Assembly: GCA_038030265.1 (NCBI GenBank)
Contig: CM075941.1
Coordinates: 55,467,952 to 55,531,951, forward strand
Reading direction: 5' to 3'
DNA length: 64,000 nt
DNA from: Corythucha ciliata
Lineage: Eukaryota > Arthropoda > Insecta > Hemiptera > Tingidae
A program made the position numbers and the translations under genes. This document shows, in pieces, positions 10,217 to 21,829 of this stretch; the stretch's first letter is position 1, and every line of letters starts with the position of its first letter. The notes below the pieces were generated by a model. It made no database searches. It saw nothing but the letters and a program-made list of their open reading frames with translations, and was not told the DNA's origin.

Positions 10217-12192
10217 CTAGGTGGTCGCACAACCCGGCCCCCGCGCACCTTCAATTGGTTCCGGGATTTCCGGCACTTTTGCCACGGTCACGGCACTTTT
10301 TTCTGTATTGTCTCCAGCCAAAACATCATCATTTGGTCCATCGGTTTCCACATCGTCCTCGGCACAGTCATCAGTCACGGCGTCCTCTGCGTTGCCACTC
10401 GATACGTCCATTTCTAAAGGATACACTTTCTGTACTGGTCGTATAAGTCTTCCAGTAGAAGTTTTGATTTCCACGACTCTGATAAGCCAGTCTCTTCCAG
10501 GGATCTGTCTAACTATCCGTCCCAATGGCCACTCTAGTCGCTTCGTGCCCTCTTGCCCAATCCTAATCCTCGACGGTTCCCTTTCACTCCGCTCGATGGT
10601 CGCAGAAAACCGAGATAATATCTTCTGAAGCGCACCCACAATTCTTCCATTAAACGTTGACGAAATCGAATTCTTTTTCTGACATCGTTAGCTTCCACAG
10701 CCTCCATATCTGGTACTCCAAAAGGTCTTGAGGGAACCAAGAAAGATAATGGCGTCAACGGCTGTAAATCTTCCGATGAGTTCGATACGTGAGTTAAAGG
10801 TCTACTATTCACGATCGTCTCGCATTCCGCTAACAGTGTGTTCAACTCATCGGGGTATAGAGAGGCTCGGCCCAATGTACGTTTCAGTAGGTCTTTCACA
10901 ATTCTTATTAGTCTCTCCCAAAAACTTCCCCACCATGGTGCTGAGGAGGGTGAAAAACGCCAGTCGATCCTCTCAGCTGAACCAAATCGAATCACTTTAT
11001 TCCAATCAAGTGACTCCAAGAGATTGTGAGCCCCTCGGAAATGTGTGCCGTTGTCACTGAAAATAATATGAGGGCGGCCTCGTCTCGAAATGAATCTGCG
11101 TAGCGCGAGCAAAAAACTATCAGTCGACGGCGCCCCCACAACTTCCAAGTGTACCGCTCTTGTAACGGCGCACGTAAACAAGCACACCCACACCTTATTG
11201 TCTCCTCTTGTATAAAGTGGGCCAAATAAATCAATTCCTATGACTTCAAATGGGGCGGCATCTCGTACTCGCTCTCTCGGGAGCACTGCTTCATTTACTT
11301 CAATCGGCCGGACAGAAAATCGTTGGCACCGAGGGCAGTTTTTCACTATTCGTTTAATTACCCCTCGTCAGCCTAAAATCCAGAATTTTTCTCTGAGACT
11401 CTCCACCCCCACGTGATGGTTTTTACTGTGTGTCTCTCTAATAAGGTGTTCAACCAGCGGGTGCTCCTTCGGTAGAATTGCCGGCGCTATAAATTCCAAT
11501 GGACCCCCCCTTTGCTCTAATCTTGTTTCCAATCGGAGGGCTCCCCTTTGATCCTGAAACGTGGTACATCCCCCGAGACGCGAGTCCTTGTCTTCGTTAA
11601 ACGATTCCTCTTGTATTATTCTTATAAGCGCCTGTTCTGCTCGTTTAATTTCTTCGCCAGAGAGCTGCCTACTGAGTCTGTCAGAACGGTGTTTACTATT
11701 AAAACAAAAACGAAAAATCCACGCCATTAATCGCACCGTTTTCTCATATCTGTGTGTACCGGTCAGGAGATTCAATTTATTTTCTTGTGATGAAACGGCA
11801 GTGACGACGGTTTTCCGCCTCTCACCTAAAACCTCAAGCTCATTGAAAGGAATGATGGGTGAAGGCCATTCTTCGTGGGGTTTCTTAAGCCAATCAGGGC
11901 CCTCCCACCATTTTAATTCTAGTAAAAGTTTCGCCGAACATCCTCTCGACGGAAGATCCGCAGGGTTCATCGTTCCAGGTAGGTGTTTCCATTGGTTCGT
12001 GCTCGTTAATTTTCTGATCTCTTCGACTCTGTTTCTAACAAAAACTGTCCACGGCTCATATCTTTTTATCCAGTGTAACGTCGTCGCTGAGTCGGGCCAA
12101 AGAGTCGCTTCCACGACACACAGACACAGAAAAAACTCTCCACGCGCAGGCCTGAACGGCACAGCCCGCTCCTTTTCACCAGTCATTGCCAT
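10217..12192 (-). pseudogene. BEL/Pao element B pol, 3' half (RNase H end, integrase)
   Basis: C-terminal half of a BEL/Pao polyprotein. It opens inside RNase H (LWPDSATTLHWIK), continues with the BEL-typical block HLPGTMNPADLPSRGC and WWEGPDWLKK, then the integrase zinc finger (HLIRETHSKNHHVG; KNCPRCQRF) and catalytic core with Asp in GIDLFGPLY, Asp in FSDNGTHF and Glu in WWGSFWERLIRIVK. All three catalytic residues are present. Defects: an in-frame TGA near 11369 and a frame change near 10625. The C-terminal domain runs to about 10217 with an acidic tail. The protease and reverse transcriptase half is absent; BEL-A sequence lies where it should be. Confidence 0.9.
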
Positions 12193-12434
12193 TTAAGGGG
12201 ACAAATTAATTTACAAACAGAAAAAACCCAGACCAGCTAAACAACGGCAGGCAATGATCAGTTCAGATAAAAATATAATATTTCGAATCCAATAAGTGGC
12301 TCGAACATTCCCCCCCCCCCTCAGAACGGTTCCCGTTCTCAACCTGGTGAGGGCACAGAACAGCAAAAATTAAGGAAACAGCAGGGAACAGAAAGGGAAT
12401 TCAAATTGCTGCACCTTCCATCGTTAAGGTAAGC
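12193..12434. other. Junction spacer between BEL-B and BEL-A
   Basis: About 240 bp without coding potential. It includes an 11-nt C-run at 12310-12320. It is not shared with the second BEL-A copy, whose homology begins at about 12435 (actaaagcacag), so the BEL-A boundary falls at the right end of this stretch. Confidence 0.5.
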
Positions 12435-12578
12435 ACTAAAGCACAGTTAAAGCTAGTAAAAATAAGGACAAGCCCAGTCACTAATTAATCAAAAAAAGAT
12501 AAAAAATCAGAAAGGCGAGCAACAAACAGGAATATTTACAAATATACATATGTGGATTGAGTGGTTCAGCCAACTCAA

Positions 12579-15500
12579 TCAGTCCAGCAGTGGTGGAAAC
12601 ACGCAGAGTTTCACCACCGGCCTAACATACGTGCCCTTTGCAGTACGCAAGGTCACCACCCGAACCACACCATCTCGACCAGGATGCACAGCCTCCACCC
12701 GGGCCACAGGCCAGCGCTGAGGGGGCAATTGCTCATCCCTCAAAAGAACCAGGTCGCCCACCGAGGGGCCAGCACAGGACTGACTCCACTTGTGGCGCTT
12801 CTAATGAGCACCCAAATATTCGGACGACCAGTGATCCCAAAAAGTCTGTCGCTGGCGTTGAACCACAGCCCAGCGATCACGAACATTACGGGTGTCCGAT
12901 AAAACACCTCTTTCAGGGGGGGGGGGGCGATCAGCGGCCCTCCAATCAGGAAATGACCAGGAGTCAACACGTCATAGACAGTCGGGTCCGCAGACAGCGG
13001 CGCGAGGGGCCTAGAATTCAGCACAGCTTCGATCGAGGATAGCAAGGTAGCCCATTCCTCATAAGTAGGTACCCCAGATACAACGGTTCGACGTAAGTGA
13101 ATCTTCATAGACTTCACAGCACTCTCGAACAGACCACCCTTATGTGGAGCGGCAGGGGGGTTGAACTTCTACGTAATTCCCTTTTCCGCGCAGAATCCAG
13201 CCACGGAAGGCTCAGCACCCACTCGACGAAGCCAATCCACACCCTCATCCAGACGCTTGGAAGCGGCCTGAAAGTTAGTGCCGCAGTCAGAATACACAAT
13301 CTCAGGAAGGCCTCGGCGTCCCACAAATCTCTGAAACGCTCCCAGAAACCCAGACTCAGACAAAGATGTAACCGGCTCCAAATGAACCGCACGCGCAGCA
13401 AAACAAACGAATACGGCGACCCAGCACTTCAGTATCTTAGCAGACCTCAGAGTCGACGCCTTGCACTGAAACGGTCCAGCATAATCAACCCCAGTATGAG
13501 TAAAGGGTTTGGACACAGTAACTCGAGCAGCCGGAATGTCCGCTATGAGGGGTGCCAATGGCTTAGCTCGGAAACGATAACACCTCAAACAGCCAAATAC
13601 ACGCTGTCGGACCACACTCCGGGCCGACAGCACCCAGAACTCACGTCCCAGCAGCGAAAGAATCACCGAAGCACCCCCATGATGGGTTGATCGGTGCAGA
13701 TAATCAATGTAAACATGTGTCAGATGGCAGTGTTTTGGCAGAATTATGGGGTGCTTAACTTCCTCCGACAGATCAGCATTACGGAGACGACCCCCAACTC
13801 GGAGTACCCCTTCAGTATCCAAAAAGGGACTTAATTTCTGCAAGGCACTGGAACAGAGATCTCCACGCCTACAGGCGGCCAGATCTTCAGCGAAAACCGA
13901 CGCCTGAGTGTGCCTCACCCAACAAGTTTTCATTCCAGCAATATCCAGATAACTCAGAGGATCGGCATCAAAAGGGCGACGGGCCCCAGGATTTTTAAAG
14001 TTGTAAACAGCCCGCCTCACAGTGGCTCCTACCCTAACAGACTTCAAGTAGGAGGAAAAATTTTCCAGATATACACAGAGCAAGGAACAGGGCAGAAACT
14101 CAGACCTTTCCTCGCGAACCACAAAAACCGGAACCGAACGCACCTCAGGCAACGGTTCCCCAATGGATGAGAGAGGAACAGTGGGCCACAATTCTGGCTC
14201 GTCACTTAGCCAGCTCGGCCCCCCAAACCAGACGGAATTGTTCACCAACTCCGGTGAACTACAGCCCCTCGATGCCACATCGGCCGGATTCCCAGACCCA
14301 GGAACAAACCGCCAACGCTCAGCAAGGATAGAGTCCGTGACAGCCACGACCCTATTCGCCACGAACGGCTTCAAATCATATGGCGCAGTCGCCAACCACG
14401 CCAAAGTCACACGCGAGTCAGACCAGGCCCAGACACAGTCCAAGGGTAAATTCAATTTCCACTCGCTCTTCAGAGCCCGATACAAACGGACGGCTAAATG
14501 GGCGGCCTCTAATTCGAGACGATTGATGGTCATAGTCTTCAGGGGGGCCACCTTAGTTTTGGCCATAACCAATCGCACCGTCACCGCACCAGACGGCGAA
14601 ACAGCGCGCAAGTACGCCACTGCGGCACATGCTGCAGAACTCGCGTCACAGAATAGATGGAGCTCATGGGATATTGAGCCCCCAGGAACCAAATGCCGAG
14701 GAATTCTCAGCTCAGACAAGCGCGGCAACTCCTCCACAAACCGTGTCCACCGATCCAGTACAGCCCCCGGCGGACGAGCATCCCAATCCAGTCCCAGTCG
14801 CCACAACTCCTGCATAAACAGCTTGAAACGCACCACCACAGGCGCCAACCAGCCCGCCGGGTCGTAAATCCGGGCAATTTCGGACAACAGTTGTCGCTTC
14901 GTGCAGGCATTCTCAGAAAAGGCCACAGAATAGGCAAAACAGTCCGACACAGGATCCCATCGAACACCAAGGACCTTAACCACGTCAGAATTCTCCGACC
15001 GCAGATCGACGCCACAGCCCAAATGCTGTTCAGGAATCCCTTCAAGCATTCTCGGGTCATTCGAGGTCCATTTCCGAAGCTCAAAGCCTCCCAGGTTCAA
15101 CAGCTGGACCAGGGAGCGCTGCAGAGCCCGCGCCTCATCCAGGGTATCAGCCCCCGTCAGAATGTCGTCCACAAAGGTCGAAGTCCGCAGCACCTCGGCG
15201 GCCTCAGGATGTTCCGCCTCGTGTTCGGTAGCGAGATGCCGAACCGTTCGCATAGCCAGATAAGGGGAAGGGGAAACACCAAATGTGACCCTCGTGAGCT
15301 CATATTCCAGTATAGGTTCAGAGGAATCAGTCCTCCACAAAACACGTTGATAGCGTCGATCCTCAGGTCGCACGAAAATCATGCGGAACATTTGGCGTGT
15401 GTCTGCCGTAAAAACCACAGTTGGTAACCAAAAATTTAGTATGACTGCCACGATGTCCGCTTGTAAGGCGGGTCCAGCGTGCAGTATGTCATTGAGGGAA

Positions 15501-15991
15501 GGGCCAGACGACGTCGGGGCGGACGAGTCGAAAACGACTCTCAGCTTTCTCTCCCCCCCCCCAGCACCCTTAATCACAGCGTGGTGTGGTATATAATATC
15601 CGGGCACCTCAGCTTCAGTCACGGGTTCCATGTGCCCCAATTCAAGATATTCCGCCATACAGGCAGTATACATTCGACGCAGCTCGGGGTCACGCGCAAA
15701 TCTTCTCTCCAGGGCCAACAACCGCTTCTCAGCCTGAACACGGGAGTCCCCCAGACAGCCAGGATCCCGCTTAAAAGGCAGGGCCACAGAAAATTGCCCA
15801 GTCGGCAAGCGGGCAACAGATTCACGGAATAGCTCCTCGCATTTCTCCTCATCAGGGTTCAGGGGGTTAGCGAGAGGCACATCCTCTACCTGCCAAAACC
15901 GTTTTATATTATGATTCAGTTCTTCGATAACAGGGGTAGCAAAAAACAATGGAGCAGGAGCGGACTCCGGCGCAGAAAAGTCTCCCCCCAT
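12579..15991 (-). pseudogene. BEL-A pol: reverse transcriptase, RNase H, integrase
   Basis: A 940-residue open stretch (15991-13169) followed, after one in-frame TAG, by further in-frame sequence. RT motifs in order: GYYIPHHAV, LRVVFDSSAP, FTADTRQMFRMI and the catalytic box FVDDILTG. RNase H shows FCDASSAACAAVAYL and WSDSRVTLAWL, then RWRFVPGSGNPADVASRGC. Integrase: zinc finger around YIDYLHRSTHHGG and CLRCYRF, Asp in GVDYAGPF, Asp in VYSDCGTNF, Glu in GLFESAVKSMK. A 12-nt G-run at 12916-12927 shifts the frame before the C-terminal domain (GDLVLLRDEQLPPQRWP, to 12579). Copy 2 has Trp where this copy has the TAG. Confidence 0.93.
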
Positions 15992-16000
15992 AATGACCCA

Positions 16001-16604
16001 TCAAAACAGCGACTCCCACGCCATGAGAGACGACGTGGAGCCCCGCACAGTACGACCAGTGAACACCTGGGAAAACACGGCCACGCCCAAAATTATATCC
16101 ACAGGACGGGGCTCATAAAAGCGAGGATCCGCCCAGCCCAGAGCACAGAACTCATCGACCACAGATGAAGAAACCGCCACGACCGGAAGGTCACCAGTCA
16201 AGGAGGGGTGAGGGAACGACATGAAGGGCCACAGAAATGCCAGGGGACATAATCTGCCTACGATCCGAAATCGTCGCAGACACCTTTCCCCTCGCTACAG
16301 CTAGAGGAGCGTTGGCAACGCCAGTAAAGGCCATGCCAGAACGCTCCCTCGGCAGTCCAAGGCGCTGAGCACACGCTAAGGAGATTAACGAATATTCAGA
16401 GCCCGAATCGATCAATGCTCTGACCAAATGCGGCCTACCGTCTCCCCCATAAACAGTCAGCTCAGCGGTAGCCAGCAACGCCACAGAGCGAGCCCTCCCA
16501 GCCAGCGCCGCCAGGGCAGGACTCACGTCCACAATCGCTGGGGGAGACCCGGTGCGCGCAGAAAATCCGGGAGGGGGCGGGGCGATCCCCTGACCCCTCC
16601 CCAC
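16001..16604 (-). pseudogene. BEL-A aspartic protease region
   Basis: Contains the retropepsin active site as LIDSGSEYSLISL (about 16407-16369), with an Asp-Ser-Gly triad, followed by a conserved QRLGLP segment, as in the BEL/Pao protease domain. The first frame ends at 16191; the same domain continues in another frame to 16001 (VDEFCALGWADPRF), so one frame change separates them, and another separates this from pol at 15991. Upstream there is proline-rich sequence only; no gag zinc knuckle. Confidence 0.8.
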
Positions 16605-16645
16605 AGGGGGTTCACAGAAAACGACTCCATGTCCAGCAGACGGAG

Positions 16646-16843
16646 CCCCCCCTTATTAGCGTCTCTTCATAATGCGCCAATCCGAAGTCATGTACGCCCC
16701 TATTCAATCTTACCAACTAATAAAATAAAGCTAATGTCTTTTCTTTCTGTTTCATGCACTGGATCTCTGGAAACACGAACCGGCAAGTCTCATAACGCGG
16801 TAAACTTCACTCATAACGCGCGTTTTACTCAAAATCCGCAACA
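16646..16843 (-). repeat. LTR of BEL-B type (5' LTR, inner end lost)
   Basis: Matches 9876-10076 with about six differences and ends at the same CAACA. The inner ~47 bp present in the left LTR are replaced by BEL-A protease-proximal sequence at a C-run (16646-16652), so a deletion or recombination passed through the homopolymer. Flanks outside the two LTRs (cgggc and gcgat) do not match, so no target duplication supports one simple insertion. Confidence 0.78.
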
Positions 16844-17034
16844 GCGATGAACCTGAAAATCTGCGCGTTCAACCTTGCTCCCTCCCTTATCTTTTGACCT
16901 CTTTGGTTTTCTAGTGTTAAATGCCCAAGGGTCTCATAAACCACGCCAAGTTCAAATAGAAACACTTTGAAAACATAAACGTTCAGCCTAAAAACCGTCC
17001 TTGGGTAATTTCTGGTTAAAATGACCAAAACTTA

Positions 17035-17088
<54 letters not shown>

Positions 17089-17592
17089 ATTGGCAAAACC
17101 GCGTATTTTGACGAGCGGCTGAAGTGGTTTACACTGTACACTGTTCAACCTTAGCGGTCGTGAATCCCAGGCTCAGGAGGGTTGAGCCCTCTCCTTCACT
17201 TCAGTTGGTAATTCGGTGGAAGGGGGGGGGGATCGAATGGTGCACCGCGATTGAGTCAATTATCTTTTAAGGGTGCGAATAGCCTTATTTGGTAGAGGTG
17301 AGGTGTGATTTCACTGTCGGTGATTTTGTCACTGTGACTACTCCGTCACTGTTGGCTCCGGTGACGACCACATTGAAATCACCGTTCCGACCCTCTAACG
17401 GTGACATGCCTTTTCACTTATAATCGCCTCTTCATTCGTCACTTCTATCGCTTCACTGCGCTAGAGTCTCTTGCAGGTTACCACTTTACTAGTTCTACTA
17501 TCGCTCCAATGAACTCAGTAGCATTCTCCCCAAGTCTATCCCTCGTCCGTTGACTTTTTTTCTTGGACTTATAGTTAGTATTGAACCTTTAG
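16844..17592. other. Spacer with 52-nt poly(A)
   Basis: No gene found. A pure A-run of 52 nt lies at 17036-17087. No retroelement coding sequence or AATAAA stands directly upstream, so it is not assigned to an element. From 17300 to 17400 the words GTCACTG and GGTGA recur several times. A 10-nt G-run is at 17221-17230. Confidence 0.45.
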
Positions 17593-17728
17593 GTCCGTAT
17601 TTATGAACGTTCCTTGAAGCTTCCTTGAGTCAAGGAACCGTTGAGAACAGTTTTGATCACAATAAAAACATCTGTTTTAATGAATTTCAAGGGTTCCTTA
17701 ATGTCAAGGAACGTTCATAAATACGGGC
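17593..17728. mobile_element. 136-bp palindromic MITE
   Basis: Terminal inverted repeats of at least 23 bp: CCGTATTTATGAACGTTC at 17595 and its exact reverse complement ending at 17726. TTAG stands before the left end (17589-17592) and again at 17730-17733, a likely 4-bp target duplication. The interior is AT-rich and non-coding. Transposase source unknown. Confidence 0.75.
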
Positions 17729-18074
17729 ATTAGTGTCGGGAATATATTTTTATTCACTTCGTTTTCCAAGACCTGTGCTACAGTGATCTTGTATAATTTT
17801 ACTTTTTTAAAAACACCTTCCTAGGCAGGGGCGTAGACAGCCCTTGACCAAAGGCTGGGTAGAATATGTCGGACGTTATGGAAACTAGAGACCCCAACAA
17901 AAGAACTGGTAGCGCAATAAATCGTCAAATTCTTCCCCGGAAACTGAGTTTTCACAAAAAAGGGTCGTAATCCATTAAAAACTAACATCTTCGTTCGGAA
18001 ATTATCTGTTTTAGCCTTCTATTCCTGATTTTCTATCCAAAAACTGACAATTCTATTCAGACTTTTTCTATTAG

Positions 18075-19580
18075 AATAAGAAGTCTCTTGATGCGGATTT
18101 AATAAGTAATTCGATGATTAGAATTATTTCCGAATTTATCGTTGGGCCACTGACATACATTATAAACGAAATCATTGATCATGGGGTTTTTCCGAGTCAG
18201 CTGAAAGTAGCAAAAATATGTCCTATTCATAAAAAAGGTGACAGAAACGATTTGAAAAACTACAGGCCGGTAGCAATTTTATCAATTTTGTCCAAAGTTA
18301 TCGAAAAATGTATTTATGTGAGAATGTTCAATTGGTTGGAAACGAGAAGAATTTTGTCAAAAAGTCAGTACGGTTATAGAGAAGGTAAAACCACCGAACA
18401 AGCAATAATTAGATTATCTGACAATGTTAGGAAAAAACTGGATTGTAAAGAGAGGGTGGTAGCTGTTTTTGCGGATTTAACTAAGGCTTTTGACCTAGTG
18501 GACCACGAAATTTTAATAGCCAAATTAGAGGCGTGTGGTTTTCGTGGGTGCATAAAACAGCTCTTGGTATCGTATCTTAGTGAGAGAAAACAGTTTACAG
18601 AAGTTAACAATAATACTGAGGGAATATCTCAGGAGATGGTGGTGTCTCGGGGAGTACCTCAGGGGTCGATTCTCGGTCCCTTACTCTTTCTTGTGTACAT
18701 CAATGATTTGCCTAGCGCGTTTTCTGAACGGGAAACAATTTTGTATGCTGATGACCTAACGATTTTGTTATCGGACAAATCAACAGAAAAGTTGAAACGT
18801 AAAATGAACGAGTGCTTAAAAGAACTGGATATATGGATGGGGACCAGTAGACTCAAATTGAACATCGAAAAGACTAATTTTATTGAATTCCGCATCACGA
18901 ACGACTCATTACTTGATTTGTGTTTTGATGGTCATGTTAATTTAAATGTAACACAAGTGAGTCATACCAAATTCCTTGGAGTAATTATTGATGCAAACTT
19001 GAACTGGAAGGAACAATTGAGGGTAGTAAAAAAGAAACTAAATAAGGCCTGTTTTATGCTAAGTAAGCTGGCGGGGAAACTGAGCCGGGAGGACTTATTG
19101 ACAGCCTATTATGGCCTATTTCAGGCGCAACTGTATGGGATAACGGTGTGGGGTAACACCACAGGAATAGAAAATATAGTTAAGATTCAGAAGAGAGCTC
19201 TTAGAAATATGTTTAAACTTGAGAAAAGAATGAGTTGTAAGCCGTACTTTAGAAAGCACAAAATTCTCACTTGTATTTCCCTGCATGTGTTGAACTTATT
19301 AAGTTATGTTAGAGTCAATATGAGCTCATACAAAAAACATGGAGATGTGCATGAATATCAAACAAGAGGCAAAAGCAAACTTATTTTGAAAGGCCTGAAA
19401 ACTAAATTTGCGACAAAATGTGTAGAACACAGAGGTATAACTATGTTCAATTCCTTGCCTGAAAAGCTTAGATTAGAGTGCGACATGGGAAGATTTAGGA
19501 AAGTTTGCAAGAAATATCTATTGAATTTTCCTACGTACAAGACTGTGGATTTCAAGGACTGGATTACTTCCATTGTTTGA
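18075..19580 (+). pseudogene. 5'-truncated non-LTR reverse transcriptase
   Basis: A long open frame (about 500 residues, no internal stop) covering nearly the whole RT and C-terminal region of a LINE. Visible motifs: VAKICPIHKKGDRNDLKNYRPVAIL, split here by family alignment into the usual box 2a; SQYGYREGKTTEQAI; AVFADLTKAFDLVDH; GVPQGSILGPLLFLVYINDL; catalytic LYADDLTIL; KTNFIEF; TKFLGVIIDANLNW. Endonuclease and ORF1 are absent and the frame is open leftwards only to 18075, so the element is 5'-truncated. It ends in a short (ATT)n tail. The remaining frame is undamaged, suggesting youth. It differs from the Jockey-like family; the exact clade (CR1/L2/I group) is not resolved. Confidence 0.88.
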
Positions 19581-19706
19581 TTTCTTGGACTTTTTATTTT
19601 TTATTTATTTATTTATTTATTTGTTTGTTTGTTTCTTATAGTACCAAGGAAGTGTTATGTGACGCAATCGATCACCTATAGTAATAGGTTAAAAGAATAA
19701 AGAAGA

Positions 19707-19744
<38 letters not shown>
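19707..19744 (+). repeat. (ATT)n tail of the truncated LINE
   Basis: About twelve ATT units directly after an AATAAA-like AT-rich 3' region. Microsatellite rather than poly(A) tails are known in several LINE clades such as I. Downstream ACAATTCGATT (19748-19758) resembles ACAATTCTATT at 18047-18057, a possible diverged target duplication. Confidence 0.65.
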
Positions 19745-19877
19745 CATACAATTCGATTTCCCCGGAAATCGTTACTTGGCATTCAAATATACAGGGTGGC
19801 CGTCTTTTCATCAACGTCTTGTCTGAGAGACGTAAAAATTAAACATTTGGTAACCAAACAATAACGGGTTTTAACTC

Positions 19878-21028
19878 AAAACTGACGTTTTTTAACAAAA
19901 AACGATGCGAATTATCGAACAATGCCTTATTATTTCGACTGTGGGTTTATTATTCATGGATGTAGTCAAATCCGGCTTGAAATTACATGAAAATCGACAC
20001 CCCACACCCCTATGACCCCAAATCCTTTGAAAATCCCCATTTTGGACCCGCTTTTGGCCCATAAAACCCAAGGAGGTTATTTGATCAAACTGATCAGATG
20101 TTAGGACCAACTAGACCCCAAATGGAGTCTATGTGCGAAAGAACGAGTTTTTTCGAGCAATCCTAGGGCAAGATATGGCCCGGACGGCGGACGGACATTT
20201 TTTTTTGTATTGCAGATTTGGATTCTACGCACTTTGAAACGTAAAACTGCAAATTTTGAGGGGGGGTCAAAAAAATTTTTTTGCGATACGATTACAAAGA
20301 CTTATTATTGAGAAATAATAAGCCAAAAACTGAATATTTCACTCTAGTATAACTGAACATTTTACTTCAAAACTGACGTTTTTTAACAAAAAACGATGCG
20401 AATTATCGAACAATGCCTTATTATTTCGACTGTGGGTTTATTATTCATGGATGTAGTCAAATCCGGCTTGAAATTACATGAAAATCGACACCCCACACCC
20501 CTATGACCCCAAATCCTTTGAAAATCCCCATTTTGGACCCGCTTTTGGCCCATAAAACCCAAGGAGGTTATTTGATCAAACTGATCAGATGTTAGGACCA
20601 ACTAGACCCCAAATGGAGTCTATGTGCGAAAGAACGAGTTTTTTCGAGCAATCCTAGGGCAAGATATGGCCCGGACGGCGGACGGACATTTTTTTTTGTA
20701 TTGCAGATTTGGATTCTACGCACTTTGAAACGTAAAACTGCAAATTTTGAGGGGGGTCAAAAAAATTTTTTGCGATACGATTACAAAGACTTATTATTGA
20801 GAAATAATAAGCCAAAAACTGAATATTTCACTCTAGTATAACTGAACATTTTACTTCAAAACTGACGTTTTTTAACAAAAAACGATGCGAATTATCGAAC
20901 AATGCCTTATTATTTCGACTGTGGGTTTATTATTCATGGATGTAGTCAAATCCGGCTTGAAATTACATGAAAATCGACACCCCACACCCCTATGACCCCA
21001 AATCCTTTGAAAATCCCCATTTTGGACC
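19878..21028. repeat. ~491-bp tandem satellite, 2.3 units before the gap
   Basis: The phrase aaactgacgttttttaac starts at 19878, 20369 and 20858, giving periods of 491 and 489. Units 1 and 2 look identical apart from one base fewer in a G-run and one in a T-run. Each unit carries the same 72-codon minus-strand open frame, which has no recognisable family and is probably incidental. The third unit runs into the N gap, so the array is likely longer than shown. Confidence 0.88.
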
Positions 21029-21528
21029 NNNNNNNNNNNNNNNNNNNNNNNNNNNNNNNNNNNNNNNNNNNNNNNNNNNNNNNNNNNNNNNNNNNNNNNN
21101 NNNNNNNNNNNNNNNNNNNNNNNNNNNNNNNNNNNNNNNNNNNNNNNNNNNNNNNNNNNNNNNNNNNNNNNNNNNNNNNNNNNNNNNNNNNNNNNNNNNN
21201 NNNNNNNNNNNNNNNNNNNNNNNNNNNNNNNNNNNNNNNNNNNNNNNNNNNNNNNNNNNNNNNNNNNNNNNNNNNNNNNNNNNNNNNNNNNNNNNNNNNN
21301 NNNNNNNNNNNNNNNNNNNNNNNNNNNNNNNNNNNNNNNNNNNNNNNNNNNNNNNNNNNNNNNNNNNNNNNNNNNNNNNNNNNNNNNNNNNNNNNNNNNN
21401 NNNNNNNNNNNNNNNNNNNNNNNNNNNNNNNNNNNNNNNNNNNNNNNNNNNNNNNNNNNNNNNNNNNNNNNNNNNNNNNNNNNNNNNNNNNNNNNNNNNN
21501 NNNNNNNNNNNNNNNNNNNNNNNNNNNN
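21029..21528. other. Assembly gap of 500 N
   Basis: Exactly 500 N, the same length as the gap at 41121-41620, so the size is a placeholder. It falls inside a satellite array on its left side. Confidence 0.98.
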
Positions 21529-21829
21529 CCTGTTCAGGTCACAGCGAGGAAAGAAAAGTCTCGTAGTATCGAGTGTCAAAAAATGCATAGTTTTTTCTCG
21601 CACTATCGATAATTTTTCAGGGGACCAAGCTTTCAACTCGTTATACTAAGGTTCTCGTTGTATCAAGAGACGCTATAACAAGAATCGACTGTACTAGAAA
21701 TATTTCTAGCACATTTCATTGCTACTAGGGTAACGACTAATCTTCGAACAGTTTGATGTTAAAGGAAAGGCCCGCGTTTCCGGTAGGAATTAAGTTTTCA
21801 AACAACCTTCAACTACTGCAGCGTTTAGA

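Larger units (their letters stand above)
12435..16640 (-). mobile_element. BEL/Pao element A, copy 1 (no gag, no own LTR)
   Basis: Protease, reverse transcriptase, RNase H and integrase of a BEL/Pao element in the order expected on the minus strand. Gag and the LTRs are missing: just upstream of the protease the sequence passes through a C-run into a BEL-B-type LTR at 16646. The GC content and style differ from BEL-B, and a second copy at 26848-28875 aligns only with this part. The simplest reading is that BEL-A sits inside BEL-B, replacing BEL-B gag, protease and RT; recombination between two elements is an alternative. Confidence 0.7.

Noticed and set aside
10221..15996. Plus-strand open frames opposite the BEL pol genes (e.g. 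14163-14867, 14693-15427)
   Set aside because: They are antisense shadows of minus-strand BEL coding sequence and resemble no family.
9829..16843. A single intact BEL/Pao element
   Set aside because: Two RNase H/integrase regions are present, gag is missing and the flanks carry no target duplication.
17036..17087. 52-nt poly(A) as the tail of a retrogene
   Set aside because: No coding sequence, AATAAA or target duplication found next to it.
19892..20601. Repeated 72-codon minus-strand frame as a gene
   Set aside because: It recurs only because the satellite unit recurs; no family motif, no start context or neighbouring exon.
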